Shown: positions 45,839 through 55,613, numbered from the stretch's first letter. The stretch: DNA of 64,000 nt from Candidatus Palauibacter polyketidifaciens (GCF_947581785.1 NZ_CANPVO010000015.1:248001-312000), one strand, 5' to 3'. Notes: generated by a model not told the origin, from the sequence alone. Program-made: numbers and translations.

Positions 45839-47278
45839 CTAGCGGTTGAAGTAGCTCCGCGTCTCGCGCCAGACGACGCCTGACAGGAGCAGGAGTCCCA
45901 CCAGGTTCGGCGCGGCCATGAGGCCGTTGAGGATGTCGGAGATGAGCCACACGACATCCAGCTCCACGACGGCGGCAAGCCCGATCACGATCACGAACAC
46001 GAGCCGGTAGGGACGGATCACGCGTTCGCCGAAGAGGTAGGCGAAGCTTCGTTCCCCATAGTAGGACCACCCGAGCATCGTGCTGAAGGCGAAGGTCGCG
46101 AGGCCGAGCGCGACGACGATGTCCCCCGCGCCCGCGAGCAGGCTCGTGTCGAAGGCGAGTTGCGTCATGTTCGCGCCCTCGGCCCCCGATTCCCACGCGC
46201 CCGTGGTCAGGATCGCGAGCCCCGTCAGGGTGCAGACGACGATGGTGTCGATGAACGTCTGTGTCATGGAGACGAGGGCCTGCCGCACCGGCTCGCGCGT
46301 CTGCGCCGCGGCGGCGGCGATCGCCCCCGTCCCCAGCCCGGATTCGTTCGAGAAGATCCCGCGTGCGACCCCGAAGCGCATCGCCTGGAGCACGGTGTAG
46401 CCGAGCGCGCCGCCGGCCACGGCCTGCCCCCCGAACGCATGCTCGAACACCAGCCGGAAGGCCGCGGGGATCTCCGCCGCGTTTGATATGAGGACGACGC
46501 CGGCGACGCCCATGTAGAGGACGATCATCGCCGGCACGATGACGCTCGCCACCCGCCCGATGGACCGGATCCCTCCGATGATGACGAGCCCGACGGCTCC
46601 CGCGGTGACGAGTCCCATGATCCAGTGCGGCACATGGAACGACTCGTTCATGGCGTCCGCCACCGCCTGGGACTGGACGCCGTTGCCGATGCCGAACGCG
46701 GCGAAGGTCGCGAAGAGCGCGAAGGCGATCGCGAGCCCCCGGCCGACCGGGCTCCGCCCGAGACCGTGCTCGAGGTAGTACATCGGGCCGCCCGCCTTCT
46801 CGCCCCGGGCATCCGTCTCCCGGAAGCGGACGCCGAGCACCGCTTCCGCGTACTTCGTCGCCATCCCGAGGAGTCCCGTCACCCACATCCAGAAGAGCGC
46901 CCCTGGGCCACCTGCGCCGATGGCCGTCGCGACGCCCACGATGTTCCCGGTGCCGACCGTTGCGGCCAGCGCGGTCATGAGCGCCTGGAAGTGCGAGATG
47001 TCGCCCTCGCCCTCCGGTTCGCGGCGCTTGACGAGCGCCAGCCAGAGCGCGTGCCCGAGGCGGCGGAACTGGAGGCCCCGCAGCAGCAGCGTGTAGACGA
47101 GGCCGGTGGTGAGGAGGAGGATGATGAGGGGGACGCCCCACACCCAGGCCTGAATCGCCTCCAGCAGTCCGTGGGGGGACCCCGCGTCAGCTGCGGTAAT
47201 TGCTGTCACCTCGTGCTGGAAGTCGCCAGGGGAGAGCGCGCCGGACGGCTGCGGCGAGCGGACTGTGACGTTAGACAT
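45839..47278 (-). CDS. AGCS-family sodium:alanine/glycine symporter
   Basis: This inner-membrane Na+-coupled amino acid transporter has about 11 hydrophobic segments and family signatures [21 protein letters not shown] near 97, [10 protein letters not shown] near 122, and [17 protein letters not shown] near 310. A cytoplasmic N-terminal extension of about 40 residues precedes the first membrane helix. Substrate is likely alanine or glycine but not certain. It faces away from the next gene across a 194-base spacer. Confidence 0.93.
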   Translation of the reverse strand: MSNVTVRSPQPSGALSPGDFQHEVTAITAADAGSPHGLLEAIQAWVWGVPLIILLLTTGLVYTLLLRGLQFRRLGHALWLALVKRREPEGEGDISHFQALMTALAATVGTGNIVGVATAIGAGGPGALFWMWVTGLLGMATKYAEAVLGVRFRETDARGEKAGGPMYYLEHGLGRSPVGRGLAIAFALFATFAAFGIGNGVQSQAVADAMNESFHVPHWIMGLVTAGAVGLVIIGGIRSIGRVASVIVPAMIVLYMGVAGVVLISNAAEIPAAFRLVFEHAFGGQAVAGGALGYTVLQAMRFGVARGIFSNESGLGTGAIAAAAAQTREPVRQALVSMTQTFIDTIVVCTLTGLAILTTGAWESGAEGANMTQLAFDTSLLAGAGDIVVALGLATFAFSTMLGWSYYGERSFAYLFGERVIRPYRLVFVIVIGLAAVVELDVVWLISDILNGLMAAPNLVGLLLLSGVVWRETRSYFNR

Positions 47279-47472
47279 GCCTCGGAGCCGCCGTCAACGT
47301 AACGGGTGGCCGGGCGGGCCCTGCGATCCGGGGCGCATCCGGGTCCCGGGAGGTGGGACTCGGACGGATCGGGCCGCACTTTGGGCGAACGGACGCCTTG
47401 CGTACCTTCCCCACCCATGCGGGCGACCGCCCGTTCACGACCTTTGGCCATTCGTTCCCGGGGATCCCGCTC

Positions 47473-49056
47473 TTGGACAAGGACCAGCCGGCAGGCGCGG
47501 CGGAAACGGCCCCGCCGCCTTCGGAGGCGTTCGATGCCCTCGCGGGGGCGATTGAACGAGGGCGTCACGTCGCCCTCGTTGCGGCCGAGGGGGCGGGCCT
47601 GGCCAGGGTCTACGCGGCGGCCGCCGTGCGCGACCTCGCCGCCGGCGAGGCGGACGGACGCGCCTTCGTGCTCACCGCAACGGTGGACCGCGCGCGGCGT
47701 TGCGCGTCGCGCATGCATGCCGTGGCCCGCGCCGACGGGCATGAGGTCGTGGTTGTTCCGGGCGCCGGCGCCGGGGCGGTGGGGCGGGCGCCGATCCTGG
47801 TCGGGCCACCGGCCGTGCTGCTGGAGGGCGTGCGGAGAGGCGACATCCCGGCGGCGGCGCTGTGCACCCTGGTCCTCGATGATGTGCGTGCGCTCGAGCC
47901 GGCGCGGGCGGCCGTCGAGGCCGTGGTGCAGGCCTCCGGAGACGGGGCCCGTCGGATCGCGACGACCCACGCCCGCGATGCAGGGTTCGACGAGCTGGTC
48001 GAGCGCTGGCTGCCGCGCGCGCGTCGGTGGCCGAACGAGCTGTTCGCCGAGCCGCGGGCCGGGGAGTCGGGCGCCGGACGCGCGGCGGGCACCCCGGTCG
48101 CCGTCGCGAGCCGGGCGACGCGCGAGGGCCGGCTGGCCCGCCTGGCCGAGTTGCTTCACGACCTCACGCGGGCCGGCACGGGAGCCGGAGCGGCGACTGC
48201 CGTCAGCGTCGAGACGGCTCCCGGCGCCGTCGCCGATGTGCGCGCCGCGCTCTCGGTGGCCGGGCTGCGCGTCGCCGCGGCCGAGGGAGCCGGTGCCGCC
48301 GAAACGGACGACGGCGTGACGGTACGGGTCGGGGCGTGGCGCGAGATCGACCCCGCCGCCCATGCCGTCGCGTTCGAACTGCCGCCCGCGCCGGAGCCCC
48401 TCGCCCGCGCGGCGGCGGCCGCCGAGCACTGCTACGCCATCGTCGACACCCTGCACGAGCAGCAACTCGAACTGACGGCGTCGCGGGCCGGGCTGCGGCT
48501 CGCACCCCTGGCCGAGCCCGCGGACCCCGCGCTCATGGACGACGTGGCCGCCTTCCGCGCCCACGTATCCGCCGCGCTGGAAGAGCAGGATCTCGCGAGC
48601 GGCGCGCTCCTCCTCGCCCCGCTCCTGGAGGAACATGGCTCCGCACGAGTGGCCGCCGCGCTGGCCGGACTCCTCCGGGCAGCGGATCGAACCGCCCCGC
48701 GGGCCGGCGAAGCGGCGCCCGGCCAGGCGCCTCGCGGCGACGCGCCGACCCGGGACGCCGCGGGGGCACCCACCGACGCCAGCGCCCGGCGCGCCACGCG
48801 ACCCACCTGGACCAAGGTCTTCGTCGGCGTCGGGAAGCGGGACGGCGCCGGCCCCGGCGACCTCGTCGGCGCCATCACGGGCGAAACCTCCGTTGCGGGC
48901 GGACAGATCGGGCGCATCGACATCCGGCAGAACTTCACCCTCGTCGACATCGATTCGCTGGCCGCCGACGCGGTGGTCCGCGGCCTCGACGGCAGCCGGA
49001 TCAAGGGTCGCCAGGTCGTCGCGCGCCTGGACCGCGGGGCGCGACGAGGCGGATGA
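47473..49056 (+). CDS. Degenerate DEAD-box-like protein with a DbpA-type RNA-binding domain
   Basis: The 527-residue protein keeps the layout of a DEAD-box RNA helicase but not its catalytic motifs. The P-loop position reads VAAEGAGLARVY, the DEAD position LVLDDVRALE and the SAT position TTHAR, and the second RecA-like domain lacks HRIGRTGR. An Ala-rich spacer follows, then a C-terminal domain (about 448-518) with VFVGVGKRDGAGPGDLVGAI and IGRIDI, matching the DbpA/CsdA RNA-binding fold. ATP hydrolysis is therefore unlikely; RNA (perhaps rRNA) binding is inferred. The start is unsure: TTG at 47473 is used because the upstream codons look noncoding, though the frame opens at GTG 47353. It overlaps the K+ channel gene by four bases. 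Confidence 0.8.
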   Translation: MDKDQPAGAAETAPPPSEAFDALAGAIERGRHVALVAAEGAGLARVYAAAAVRDLAAGEADGRAFVLTATVDRARRCASRMHAVARADGHEVVVVPGAGAGAVGRAPILVGPPAVLLEGVRRGDIPAAALCTLVLDDVRALEPARAAVEAVVQASGDGARRIATTHARDAGFDELVERWLPRARRWPNELFAEPRAGESGAGRAAGTPVAVASRATREGRLARLAELLHDLTRAGTGAGAATAVSVETAPGAVADVRAALSVAGLRVAAAEGAGAAETDDGVTVRVGAWREIDPAAHAVAFELPPAPEPLARAAAAAEHCYAIVDTLHEQQLELTASRAGLRLAPLAEPADPALMDDVAAFRAHVSAALEEQDLASGALLLAPLLEEHGSARVAAALAGLLRAADRTAPRAGEAAPGQAPRGDAPTRDAAGAPTDASARRATRPTWTKVFVGVGKRDGAGPGDLVGAITGETSVAGGQIGRIDIRQNFTLVDIDSLAADAVVRGLDGSRIKGRQVVARLDRGARRGG

Positions 49057-50108
49057 GCCCGCTGCGGCGCCTGTTCGACTTCAGCCGGTTGGAAGGCCGC
49101 CTCCTCGGGGCCGTCCTCTTCACGGTGAGTATCACGATCATCGGGACGATCGGCTTCGCCGCCATGCCCGACTACAACCTGTCCGACGCATTCTTCATGA
49201 CCGTGATCACGGTCTCGGCGGTCGGGTACGGCGAAATCCGGACCCTCACCGATGGCGGTCGCATCTTCGCGAGTTTCATGATCGCGGGCGGCATCATCAC
49301 GCTCGCGATCTGGTTCGCCCTCATCACCGCCACCCTCGTCGAGATGAACCTGACCCAGTCATTCAAGAAACGAAGAACGATGAAGAGGATCGACGACCGC
49401 AGGGACCATGTGATCCTGTGCGGCGCGGGCCGCACCGGCCTGGCCGCGCTGAAGAGGCTCGCCACGCGCGGGACCCCCTACGTCGCCATCGAACGCGATC
49501 CCGCGCAGATCCTGGAGGCACGCCGGATCGACCCCGACGCGCTGATCATCGAGGGAGATGCGACCGATGACGACACACTCATGGCGGCGGGGATCCAGCG
49601 TGCGCGCGGGCTCATCGCCTCGCTGAGCGCGGACACCGACAACGCCTTCGTGTGCCTAGCGGCGCGCGAGTTGAACGCGGATCTCACCATCGTGGGGCGG
49701 GCCCGTTCAGAGGAAGCGGTGAGCAAGCTCAAGAAGGCGGGCGCCGACCGCGTCGTCACCCCCAACTCGACCGGCGGCATCCAGATGGCCTCGCTCGTCC
49801 TGCGGCCCGACGTCACGCTCTTCGTCGACTTCGATACCCCCGGCGACGCCGGCGGCATGGGGCTTCTCCTGGAGCAGGTGTCCGTGCCGGAGTCTTCCGA
49901 GGTCGCCGGACTCACCCTGGCCGAGTCGAAGATCCAGGCCCGGACCGGCCTGCTCGTCGTCGCGATCCAGCGCGGAAGCAAAGCGGGCGGCGACGCCGAG
50001 GGCTTCGTCTACAACCCGGGGCCGCAGGAGAAGCTGCGGGCCGGCGATGATCTCGTAGTGCTCGGACCTCGGTCCAGCTTCGCCGAACTGCGCGACTTCC
50101 TGAGCTGA
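49053..50108 (+). CDS. Two-TM potassium channel with RCK (TrkA) domains
   Basis: This inner-membrane K+ channel protein has two membrane helices (about 17-36 and 74-95) flanking the pore loop with selectivity filter SAVGYGE (Val57-Gly60 as the VGYG core). The cytosolic part has an RCK-N domain with the nucleotide-binding motif HVILCGAGRTGLAAL near 118 and an RCK-C domain (about 255-350). Such channels are gated by cytosolic ligands such as Ca2+ or nucleotides. The ATG overlaps the stop of the helicase-like gene (ATGA). The length is 351 residues. Confidence 0.92.
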   Translation: MSPLRRLFDFSRLEGRLLGAVLFTVSITIIGTIGFAAMPDYNLSDAFFMTVITVSAVGYGEIRTLTDGGRIFASFMIAGGIITLAIWFALITATLVEMNLTQSFKKRRTMKRIDDRRDHVILCGAGRTGLAALKRLATRGTPYVAIERDPAQILEARRIDPDALIIEGDATDDDTLMAAGIQRARGLIASLSADTDNAFVCLAARELNADLTIVGRARSEEAVSKLKKAGADRVVTPNSTGGIQMASLVLRPDVTLFVDFDTPGDAGGMGLLLEQVSVPESSEVAGLTLAESKIQARTGLLVVAIQRGSKAGGDAEGFVYNPGPQEKLRAGDDLVVLGPRSSFAELRDFLS

Positions 50109-50141
50109 CCTTCGAAGCGGAGCCGCCCGGGATTGTGAGGC

Positions 50142-51641
50142 TCAGAGCTTCTCGGGAGTCTCCTGGAAGAAGGGCCGCCACTTCTCTTCGGGCGAGGGCG
50201 GCGTGAGGAGGCTCACGACGATCAGGAGTCCGAGCGAGATGAGGACGCCGGGGATCACGATGTAGTCGCTCGAAGCGAAATCGAACGCGGTCCCCCCGAT
50301 CGTGGCGCTGAAGTCCACCCCGAACCGGGACAGGAGCGCGATCCCCACGATGCTCCCGAGTCCGCCGGCGATACACGCCACGCCTCCCTGCGGCGTTACG
50401 CGGCGCCACAGGAAGGCCGCAAGGAGCGCCGGCGTGAGACTGGCCCCGACGAGCGAGTACGCGTAGAGCGCCATCGCGAGTACGGTGTCGAACTGCGTCA
50501 GCAGGACGAGCCCCAGCCCGCCGAACAGGACGACGCAGAGGCGCTGCAGCGCCAGCTTTCGCCCTTCGCTCGCGTCCGGATCCACGAACCGTTCGTAGAG
50601 GTCCCGGCTCACGTTGGTCGACGGCACGAGCAGGAAAGTGTTCCCGGTCGAGAGCACGATGGCGACCGCCGCGGCGAGGAGAATCGCGCCCCCGATGATC
50701 GGCAGGCCGTTGGCGGCGATGTGAAGGATGATCGTCTCCGACGCGGCACGCCCGACGAGCGACACCTGCTCCGGGTCCGCGAGTTCCGGGAAGACCGCCC
50801 GACCCACGATCGCGATCAGCGCCAGCGTCGTCTCGATGAAGACGACCCCGAGGAACATGCCGACCACGGCCTTCTTGGCGGACCCCGCGTCCCTGGCGGA
50901 GAAGAACTTCTGGTACATCCCGCTCTCGCCCAGGATGAGCAGGAAGGTGGGCATCGCGACGCCGATGACCCAGAGTACGTTGTGTCCCCCGAGTACCGTG
51001 AGGTGCTGCTCCGGAAGCGCGGCCGCGATCGCCCCCACGCCACCGTTCGACAGCACGAGGTAGGGGAGACCGATGATGATGCCGAGCGTGATGATGATCC
51101 CGTTGAGGAGATCGACGGAGACGATCGACACCATGCCGGCGAGTGCCGTGAAGGCCACGATCGTGATGCACGTGATGATCATCCCGGCCGTGGGGGAGAT
51201 GGCGCCATCCGTGACGATGCTTAGAATCCAGCCGCCGCCCCGGAACTGGTAGGCGGCGATCGTCACGTAGGCGAGGATGATCGCGACCGTGCCGAGGACG
51301 CGGGCCGCCGCGTTGTAGCGCTGCTCGAGGAGATCCGGGACCGTGTACTTCGCGATCGAGCGCACGCGGGGTGCAAGGTAGAAGGCGACGAGGAGACCGA
51401 CCCAGGCGCCGAAGGAGAACCACAACTCCGCGATCCCCGTCCGGTAGGCGAGCCCGGCCCCGCCGAAGAGCGACCCCGAGCCGATCCAGGTGCAGATGAG
51501 GGTCCCCACGAGGAGCGCCACCGGCACGTTCCGGCCCGCCACCATGAAGTCCGCATGGCTCTTGATCTGCCGCGAGCGCCACACCCCGATCGCGATGAGG
51601 ACGAGGGGATATCCGAAGACGGCAATCGTCAGCAGGTCCAT
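50142..51641 (-). CDS. Sodium:solute symporter (SSS family)
   Basis: The 499-residue membrane protein has about 13 hydrophobic segments and SSS-family features: the FMVAGRNVPVALLVGTL region near 32, GSLFGGAGLAYRTGIAELWFSFG near 56 and the central GESGMYQKFFSARD near 239. It imports a solute with Na+; the substrate (proline, pantothenate, sugar or other) is not visible. It is convergent with the channel gene (33 bases) and follows the coiled-coil gene by 24 bases on the same strand. Confidence 0.92.
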   Translation of the reverse strand: MDLLTIAVFGYPLVLIAIGVWRSRQIKSHADFMVAGRNVPVALLVGTLICTWIGSGSLFGGAGLAYRTGIAELWFSFGAWVGLLVAFYLAPRVRSIAKYTVPDLLEQRYNAAARVLGTVAIILAYVTIAAYQFRGGGWILSIVTDGAISPTAGMIITCITIVAFTALAGMVSIVSVDLLNGIIITLGIIIGLPYLVLSNGGVGAIAAALPEQHLTVLGGHNVLWVIGVAMPTFLLILGESGMYQKFFSARDAGSAKKAVVGMFLGVVFIETTLALIAIVGRAVFPELADPEQVSLVGRAASETIILHIAANGLPIIGGAILLAAAVAIVLSTGNTFLLVPSTNVSRDLYERFVDPDASEGRKLALQRLCVVLFGGLGLVLLTQFDTVLAMALYAYSLVGASLTPALLAAFLWRRVTPQGGVACIAGGLGSIVGIALLSRFGVDFSATIGGTAFDFASSDYIVIPGVLISLGLLIVVSLLTPPSPEEKWRPFFQETPEKL

Positions 51642-51665
51642 CGATCCTCCGCTCTTTCCGTGGGG

Positions 51666-52334
51666 CTACTCCCCCTTCGACATCCGGCGCTTCAACTCCT
51701 CGAGCATCGCGTCCGCCCGCGCCTCCCGCAGTTCCCGCTCCGCCACGAAGTCCCGCTGCGGCGCGCCGGCCATCGGGTCGAGCGCTTCGTCCACCTGGCG
51801 ACGCGCGTCGTCGAGGTCGTGGCTCCCCTCCAGCTTCTCGGCCATGCGGTCGAACGCGTCCGCCGAGTCGAACCGTTCGGAGGAGTGCTGGATCGCCTGC
51901 GCGCGCCGCTGCTGCACGCCGAGCGAATCCCGCCGGGCCATGGCGCTCTTCAACTGTTCCGCACCCTGCGCGGCCTCGGCCTTCTGCTGCTGGAGTTCGG
52001 CCTGCGTCCCCTCGGCCTTGAGGACGAGGACCTCGAGCCGCTGCCTGTGCCGCGCCGCGAACCGGTTCGCGACCTCGACCGTCTCCGCATCCCCGATCTC
52101 CGCGGCCTTCGCCGCCCGCCGCTCCGCGACCCGGGCCGCGTCCTTTTCCCTGTCCGCCTGACGCACCTGCGACTCGAACAGCCCCTCGAGTTCGGAGATC
52201 CGTGCCCGCGTGTCGACGAGTTCCTGGCGCATGGCGCGGATGACGCGGTCGATGTCGTCCTCGGACGCACCGGGCTGTTTCGCTTCCATGCGGTCGAGCG
52301 CCTCGTCGACCATCTGCCTGAGTTTCCTGAACAT
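51666..52334 (-). CDS. PspA/IM30-like coiled-coil protein
   Basis: A 222-residue, almost wholly helical, highly charged protein (MFRKLRQMVDEALDRME, then long heptad-like stretches), resembling PspA/IM30/Vipp1-type membrane-stress proteins in length and layout. Sequence matches to the family core cannot be confirmed by eye. There is no membrane segment. The ATG at 52334 is preferred over a start nine codons earlier because the usual N terminus begins at the MF-amphipathic segment. It is divergent from the copper regulator and lies upstream of the symporter. Confidence 0.6.
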   Translation of the reverse strand: MFRKLRQMVDEALDRMEAKQPGASEDDIDRVIRAMRQELVDTRARISELEGLFESQVRQADREKDAARVAERRAAKAAEIGDAETVEVANRFAARHRQRLEVLVLKAEGTQAELQQQKAEAAQGAEQLKSAMARRDSLGVQQRRAQAIQHSSERFDSADAFDRMAEKLEGSHDLDDARRQVDEALDPMAGAPQRDFVAERELREARADAMLEELKRRMSKGE

Positions 52335-52408
52335 GGCTCTGAGTTTAGCAGCCCCCGGCAAAACGCCGCCACCGTCGGTGCGTCGGATCCCGCACCCGGC
52401 CTCGTCGC

Positions 52409-52437
52409 TTGCGATATATACAATACCCCTGTATAGT
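52409..52437 (+). promoter_or_regulatory. csoR promoter with overlapping CsoR-type operator
   Basis: TTGCGA (52409-52414) and TATAGT (52432-52437) are 17 bases apart. Lying over the spacer and -10 is a perfect inverted repeat TATACA-N7-TGTATA (52417-52435), and within it ATACCCC, the half-site style of known CsoR operators (ATAC-N9-GTAT). A repressor here would block polymerase, and Cu(I) binding would release it. Confidence 0.75.
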
Positions 52438-52474
52438 ATTTATTCGAGAACCACACACACCGGGCACGGAGTGA

Positions 52475-52786
52475 ATGGCGGTGAGCCACGCGGGAACGCA
52501 TGCGATGGGGATCGCGGAGGGGACGAAAAACGACCTCGGCCGTCGGTTGGCCCGCATCCGGGGACAGGTCGGGGGCATCGCCCGCATGGTGGAGGATGAG
52601 CGGTACTGCCCGGACATCCTGCAGCAGTTCGCCGCCGTTCACTCCGCGCTCCGCGCGGCCGAGAAGGAACTCCTGCTGAACCACCTCGAGCGGTGCGCCA
52701 CGCACGCCATCGAGGAAGGCGGCGACGACGCCGCGCGGGTGCGCGCGGAGATTGCGGATCTCTTCATGCGCTTCGCCGGCAAGTAA
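52475..52786 (+). CDS. csoR: CsoR-family copper-sensing repressor
   Basis: The 103-residue protein is a CsoR/RcnR-type all-helical repressor. The Cu(I) ligands are Cys45, His70 and Cys74; their spacing (25 and 4) equals that of Cys36-His61-Cys65 in M. tuberculosis CsoR, which favours copper over formaldehyde or nickel sensing. The order RLARIRGQVGGIARMVED is the typical first helix. It lies 32 bases upstream of copA, with a matching operator in front. Confidence 0.93.
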   Translation: MAVSHAGTHAMGIAEGTKNDLGRRLARIRGQVGGIARMVEDERYCPDILQQFAAVHSALRAAEKELLLNHLERCATHAIEEGGDDAARVRAEIADLFMRFAGK

Positions 52787-52818
52787 CTTCGCCCGCAAGT
52801 AATACGGGAAGGATGACC

Positions 52819-55149
52819 ATGGACGCCTCGAGCCCCGCCGCGAGCCCCGCCAGGAAGACGTACCGGATCGCCGGCATGCACTGTGCCGGCTGCGTCGGCT
52901 CCGTGGAGAGGAGTCTGAACGCGGTCGACGGCGTGGAGGCGTCGGTGAGCCTGCCGGCCGAGTCCGCGACGCTGACGCTCGCCCGGGATGTGCCCTTCGA
53001 GGAACTCACGGCCGCCGTCGAGGGGGCCGGCTACGAGATCGAACCCATCGCGGACGTGGACCGCGGAGAGGCCGAGCGCTCGCGCCTTGCGGAGGCGGAG
53101 GCCCGCTCGCGAGAGGCGCGGAAAACCATGTGGGCCGCGTGGGCGCTCACCGCCCCGGCCATGGTGTGGATGCTGCCGGAGATGATCGCCGGGGTGCGAT
53201 GGCCGTCGCCGCTCCTCTTCGATCTCGGCGTTACGGTGCTCGGGGCCGCCGTCCTCGTCGGGCCGGGCTGGCCGACGCTTCGGAGCGCGTGGCGCTCGGC
53301 GCGCGGCCGCATGCCGAACATGGACGTCCTCATCGCGCTCGGAGCCGGCGTTTCCGTGCTCACGGGGGTGTGGGCGGTCCTTCACGTCCTCGGGTTCGCC
53401 CCGATGATCATGAACTTCGCGCCGGTGGGCGCGATGATCGCCGCGATCCACCTCACGGGCCGCTACGTGGAGGCGAAGGCGCGCGGCCGTTCCTCGTCGG
53501 CGATCCAGGCACTGCTGTCGCTCGAGGCGCCCACGGCCCGCGTCGAGCGGAACGGTGCGGAACTCGAAATCCCGACCCGTGACGTCGCGGTGGGCGACGT
53601 GATGATCATCCGCCCGGGCGAGAAGATCCCCACCGACGGCGTCGTCCTCAAGGGGAGGAGCGCGGTCGATGAATCGCTCGCGACCGGCGAGTCGATCCCG
53701 GTCGAGAAGGAACCCGGCTCCCCCGTCCTCGGTTCGACGGTCAATCACTCCGGCGCGCTCCGGGTGCGGGCGACGGGCGTGGGCGAGGACACCTTCCTCT
53801 CCAACGTCATCCGCCTCGTGGAGGAGGCGCAGGCGAGCAAGGTCCCGATCCAGGAGTTCGCGGACCGGGTGACCGCCATCTTCGTGCCCGTCATCCTCGT
53901 CGTGGCGCTGGCGGCCTTCGCGGGCTGGTTCGTGGTGCCCGGAGTCTTCACGGAGGCCGCGCGCTGGGCGTCGGGGTTCATCCCGTGGGTGAACCCGGAG
54001 CTGGGCCGCCTCTCGCTCGCGCTCTACGCCGCGGTCGCGGTGCTCGTCATCGCCTGCCCCTGCGCGCTCGGGCTCGCCACCCCCACGGCGCTCATGGTCG
54101 GGACCGGCCTCGGAGCCACCCGCGGCGTCCTCATCCGGGACGGGGCCGCCGTCCAGACGCTGGACCGCGCGGACACGCTCGTTTTCGACAAGACGGGCAC
54201 CCTCACCCGCGGCGCCCCGCGCGTGGTCGAAGTGTTCGTGCAAGCCGGTCCGGTGGCGAACCCGGACGCAGGGATCGATCCGACGAGTGCCGCCGATGCG
54301 GAAGCCCGGCTGCTCGCACTCGCAGCCGCAGTCGAGGACGCGTCGGAGCATCCGCTCGCCCGCGCCGTCGTCGAGGAGGCGCGCGGGCGCGGCATACCCC
54401 TCTCCCGGGCGGGCGGCGTGGAGGCCCGGGTCGGGATGGGCGTCGTCGGCGAGGTCGATGGCCAGCGGGTCTCCGTGGGGAGCGCGCGGCTGCTGCGCGA
54501 GGAAGGCATCCCGGAGGAAGACGTCGCCGAGGTGGAGCGGCGTTTCGGCGACGCCGCGCGCACGATCGCCTGGGTGGCCGCCGGCGGGCGGCTGCTCGGC
54601 GCGATCGCGATCGCCGACCCGGTGAAGGAGGACGCGCGGGAAACCCTCGTCGAGCTGAGCCGCCGCGGCTTCCGGACCGTGATGCTCACCGGCGATCATG
54701 AAGCCGTGGCGGCCGCCGTCGCCGAGCATCTCGGCATCGACGACTTCCGGGCCGGGCTGCTCCCCGCCGACAAGGTCGAGGCCGTGCGGCAACTCCGCGC
54801 CGACGGCCGCACCGTGGCCTTCGTCGGCGACGGCATCAACGACGCTCCCGCCCTCAAGGCGGCCGACGTCGGCATCGCCGTGGGGACCGGCACCGACATC
54901 GCGATCGAAGCCGCCGACATCACCCTCGTGCAAGGGGACCTGCGCTCCGTGCTGCGCGCGACAAAGCTCTCCCGCGCCACCTTCCGCAAGATCCGCGAGA
55001 ACCTCTTCTGGGCCTACGTCTACAACGTCGTCGCGATCCCGGTCGCCTTCCTCGGCCTCCTCCACCCCGTCCTCGCGGAGGCCGCGATGGCGCTGAGTTC
55101 GATCTCCGTCGTCACGAACGCGAACCGCCTCCGCCGCACCCGCCTGTAG
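52819..55149 (+). CDS. copA: Copper-exporting P1B-type ATPase CopA
   Basis: This inner-membrane ATPase pumps Cu(I) out of the cytosol. It has one N-terminal heavy-metal domain with MHCAGC (Cys22, Cys25), eight predicted membrane segments, the transmembrane metal site CPC (Cys413, Cys415), phosphorylated Asp457 in DKTGTLT, the SEHPLA nucleotide motif near 510 and GDGINDAPAL near 670. The ATG at 52819 is chosen because GGGAAGG then lies six bases upstream; an ATG two codons earlier leaves no room for the site. The length is 776 residues. The gene is downstream of csoR, so copper induction is expected. Confidence 0.97.
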   Translation: MDASSPAASPARKTYRIAGMHCAGCVGSVERSLNAVDGVEASVSLPAESATLTLARDVPFEELTAAVEGAGYEIEPIADVDRGEAERSRLAEAEARSREARKTMWAAWALTAPAMVWMLPEMIAGVRWPSPLLFDLGVTVLGAAVLVGPGWPTLRSAWRSARGRMPNMDVLIALGAGVSVLTGVWAVLHVLGFAPMIMNFAPVGAMIAAIHLTGRYVEAKARGRSSSAIQALLSLEAPTARVERNGAELEIPTRDVAVGDVMIIRPGEKIPTDGVVLKGRSAVDESLATGESIPVEKEPGSPVLGSTVNHSGALRVRATGVGEDTFLSNVIRLVEEAQASKVPIQEFADRVTAIFVPVILVVALAAFAGWFVVPGVFTEAARWASGFIPWVNPELGRLSLALYAAVAVLVIACPCALGLATPTALMVGTGLGATRGVLIRDGAAVQTLDRADTLVFDKTGTLTRGAPRVVEVFVQAGPVANPDAGIDPTSAADAEARLLALAAAVEDASEHPLARAVVEEARGRGIPLSRAGGVEARVGMGVVGEVDGQRVSVGSARLLREEGIPEEDVAEVERRFGDAARTIAWVAAGGRLLGAIAIADPVKEDARETLVELSRRGFRTVMLTGDHEAVAAAVAEHLGIDDFRAGLLPADKVEAVRQLRADGRTVAFVGDGINDAPALKAADVGIAVGTGTDIAIEAADITLVQGDLRSVLRATKLSRATFRKIRENLFWAYVYNVVAIPVAFLGLLHPVLAEAAMALSSISVVTNANRLRRTRL

Positions 55150-55263
55150 CGGACCTTGGCGGGCGCTTCGCGACGGGCGGCGCGACGTTGCCTTTGCCCC
55201 TGCCGGCGCGCATCATAGGCGCCGGTTCGACGGTTCATCCGGTTTTCTTCCGAGAGAGGTTCG

Positions 55264-55605
55264 ATGGCCTCACGCTGGGTCGGTCTCGCATTGGGACTCT
55301 GGTTCCTGGGCGCCCCGTTCATCTGGGGATACCCGTTCGGTTTCCTGTGGTGGCACAGCGTGGTGCTCGGCGGCTCGATCCTCGTCGTCACCATCACCTT
55401 CAACCTCGGCATCAACCGGATCAGCGGCTGGGGTCTCATCGCCCTCGGCGCCTACAGCATGCTGTCGCCCTTCATCCACGGGTATCTCGCCAACGCGCAG
55501 GCCCTGTTCAACGACCTCATCTTCGGCGTCATCACCGTGGGCACCGGCACCGCGATGGGCGGAGCGGGAATCGAACACTCCGACGAGGCCCCCAGCACCG
55601 CCTGA
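55264..55605 (+). CDS. Small SPW-repeat-like membrane protein
   Basis: A 113-residue protein with about four membrane segments and two similar halves, each with a Gly/Pro/Trp-containing motif: LGAPFIWGY near 19 and LSPFIHGY near 68. This recalls the SPW repeat (vitamin K epoxide reductase-like small membrane) family. Function unknown. GAGAGG precedes the ATG. It follows copA after a 114-base spacer and may be independent. Confidence 0.7.
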   Translation: MASRWVGLALGLWFLGAPFIWGYPFGFLWWHSVVLGGSILVVTITFNLGINRISGWGLIALGAYSMLSPFIHGYLANAQALFNDLIFGVITVGTGTAMGGAGIEHSDEAPSTA

Positions 55606-55613
55606 CCCCTGCG

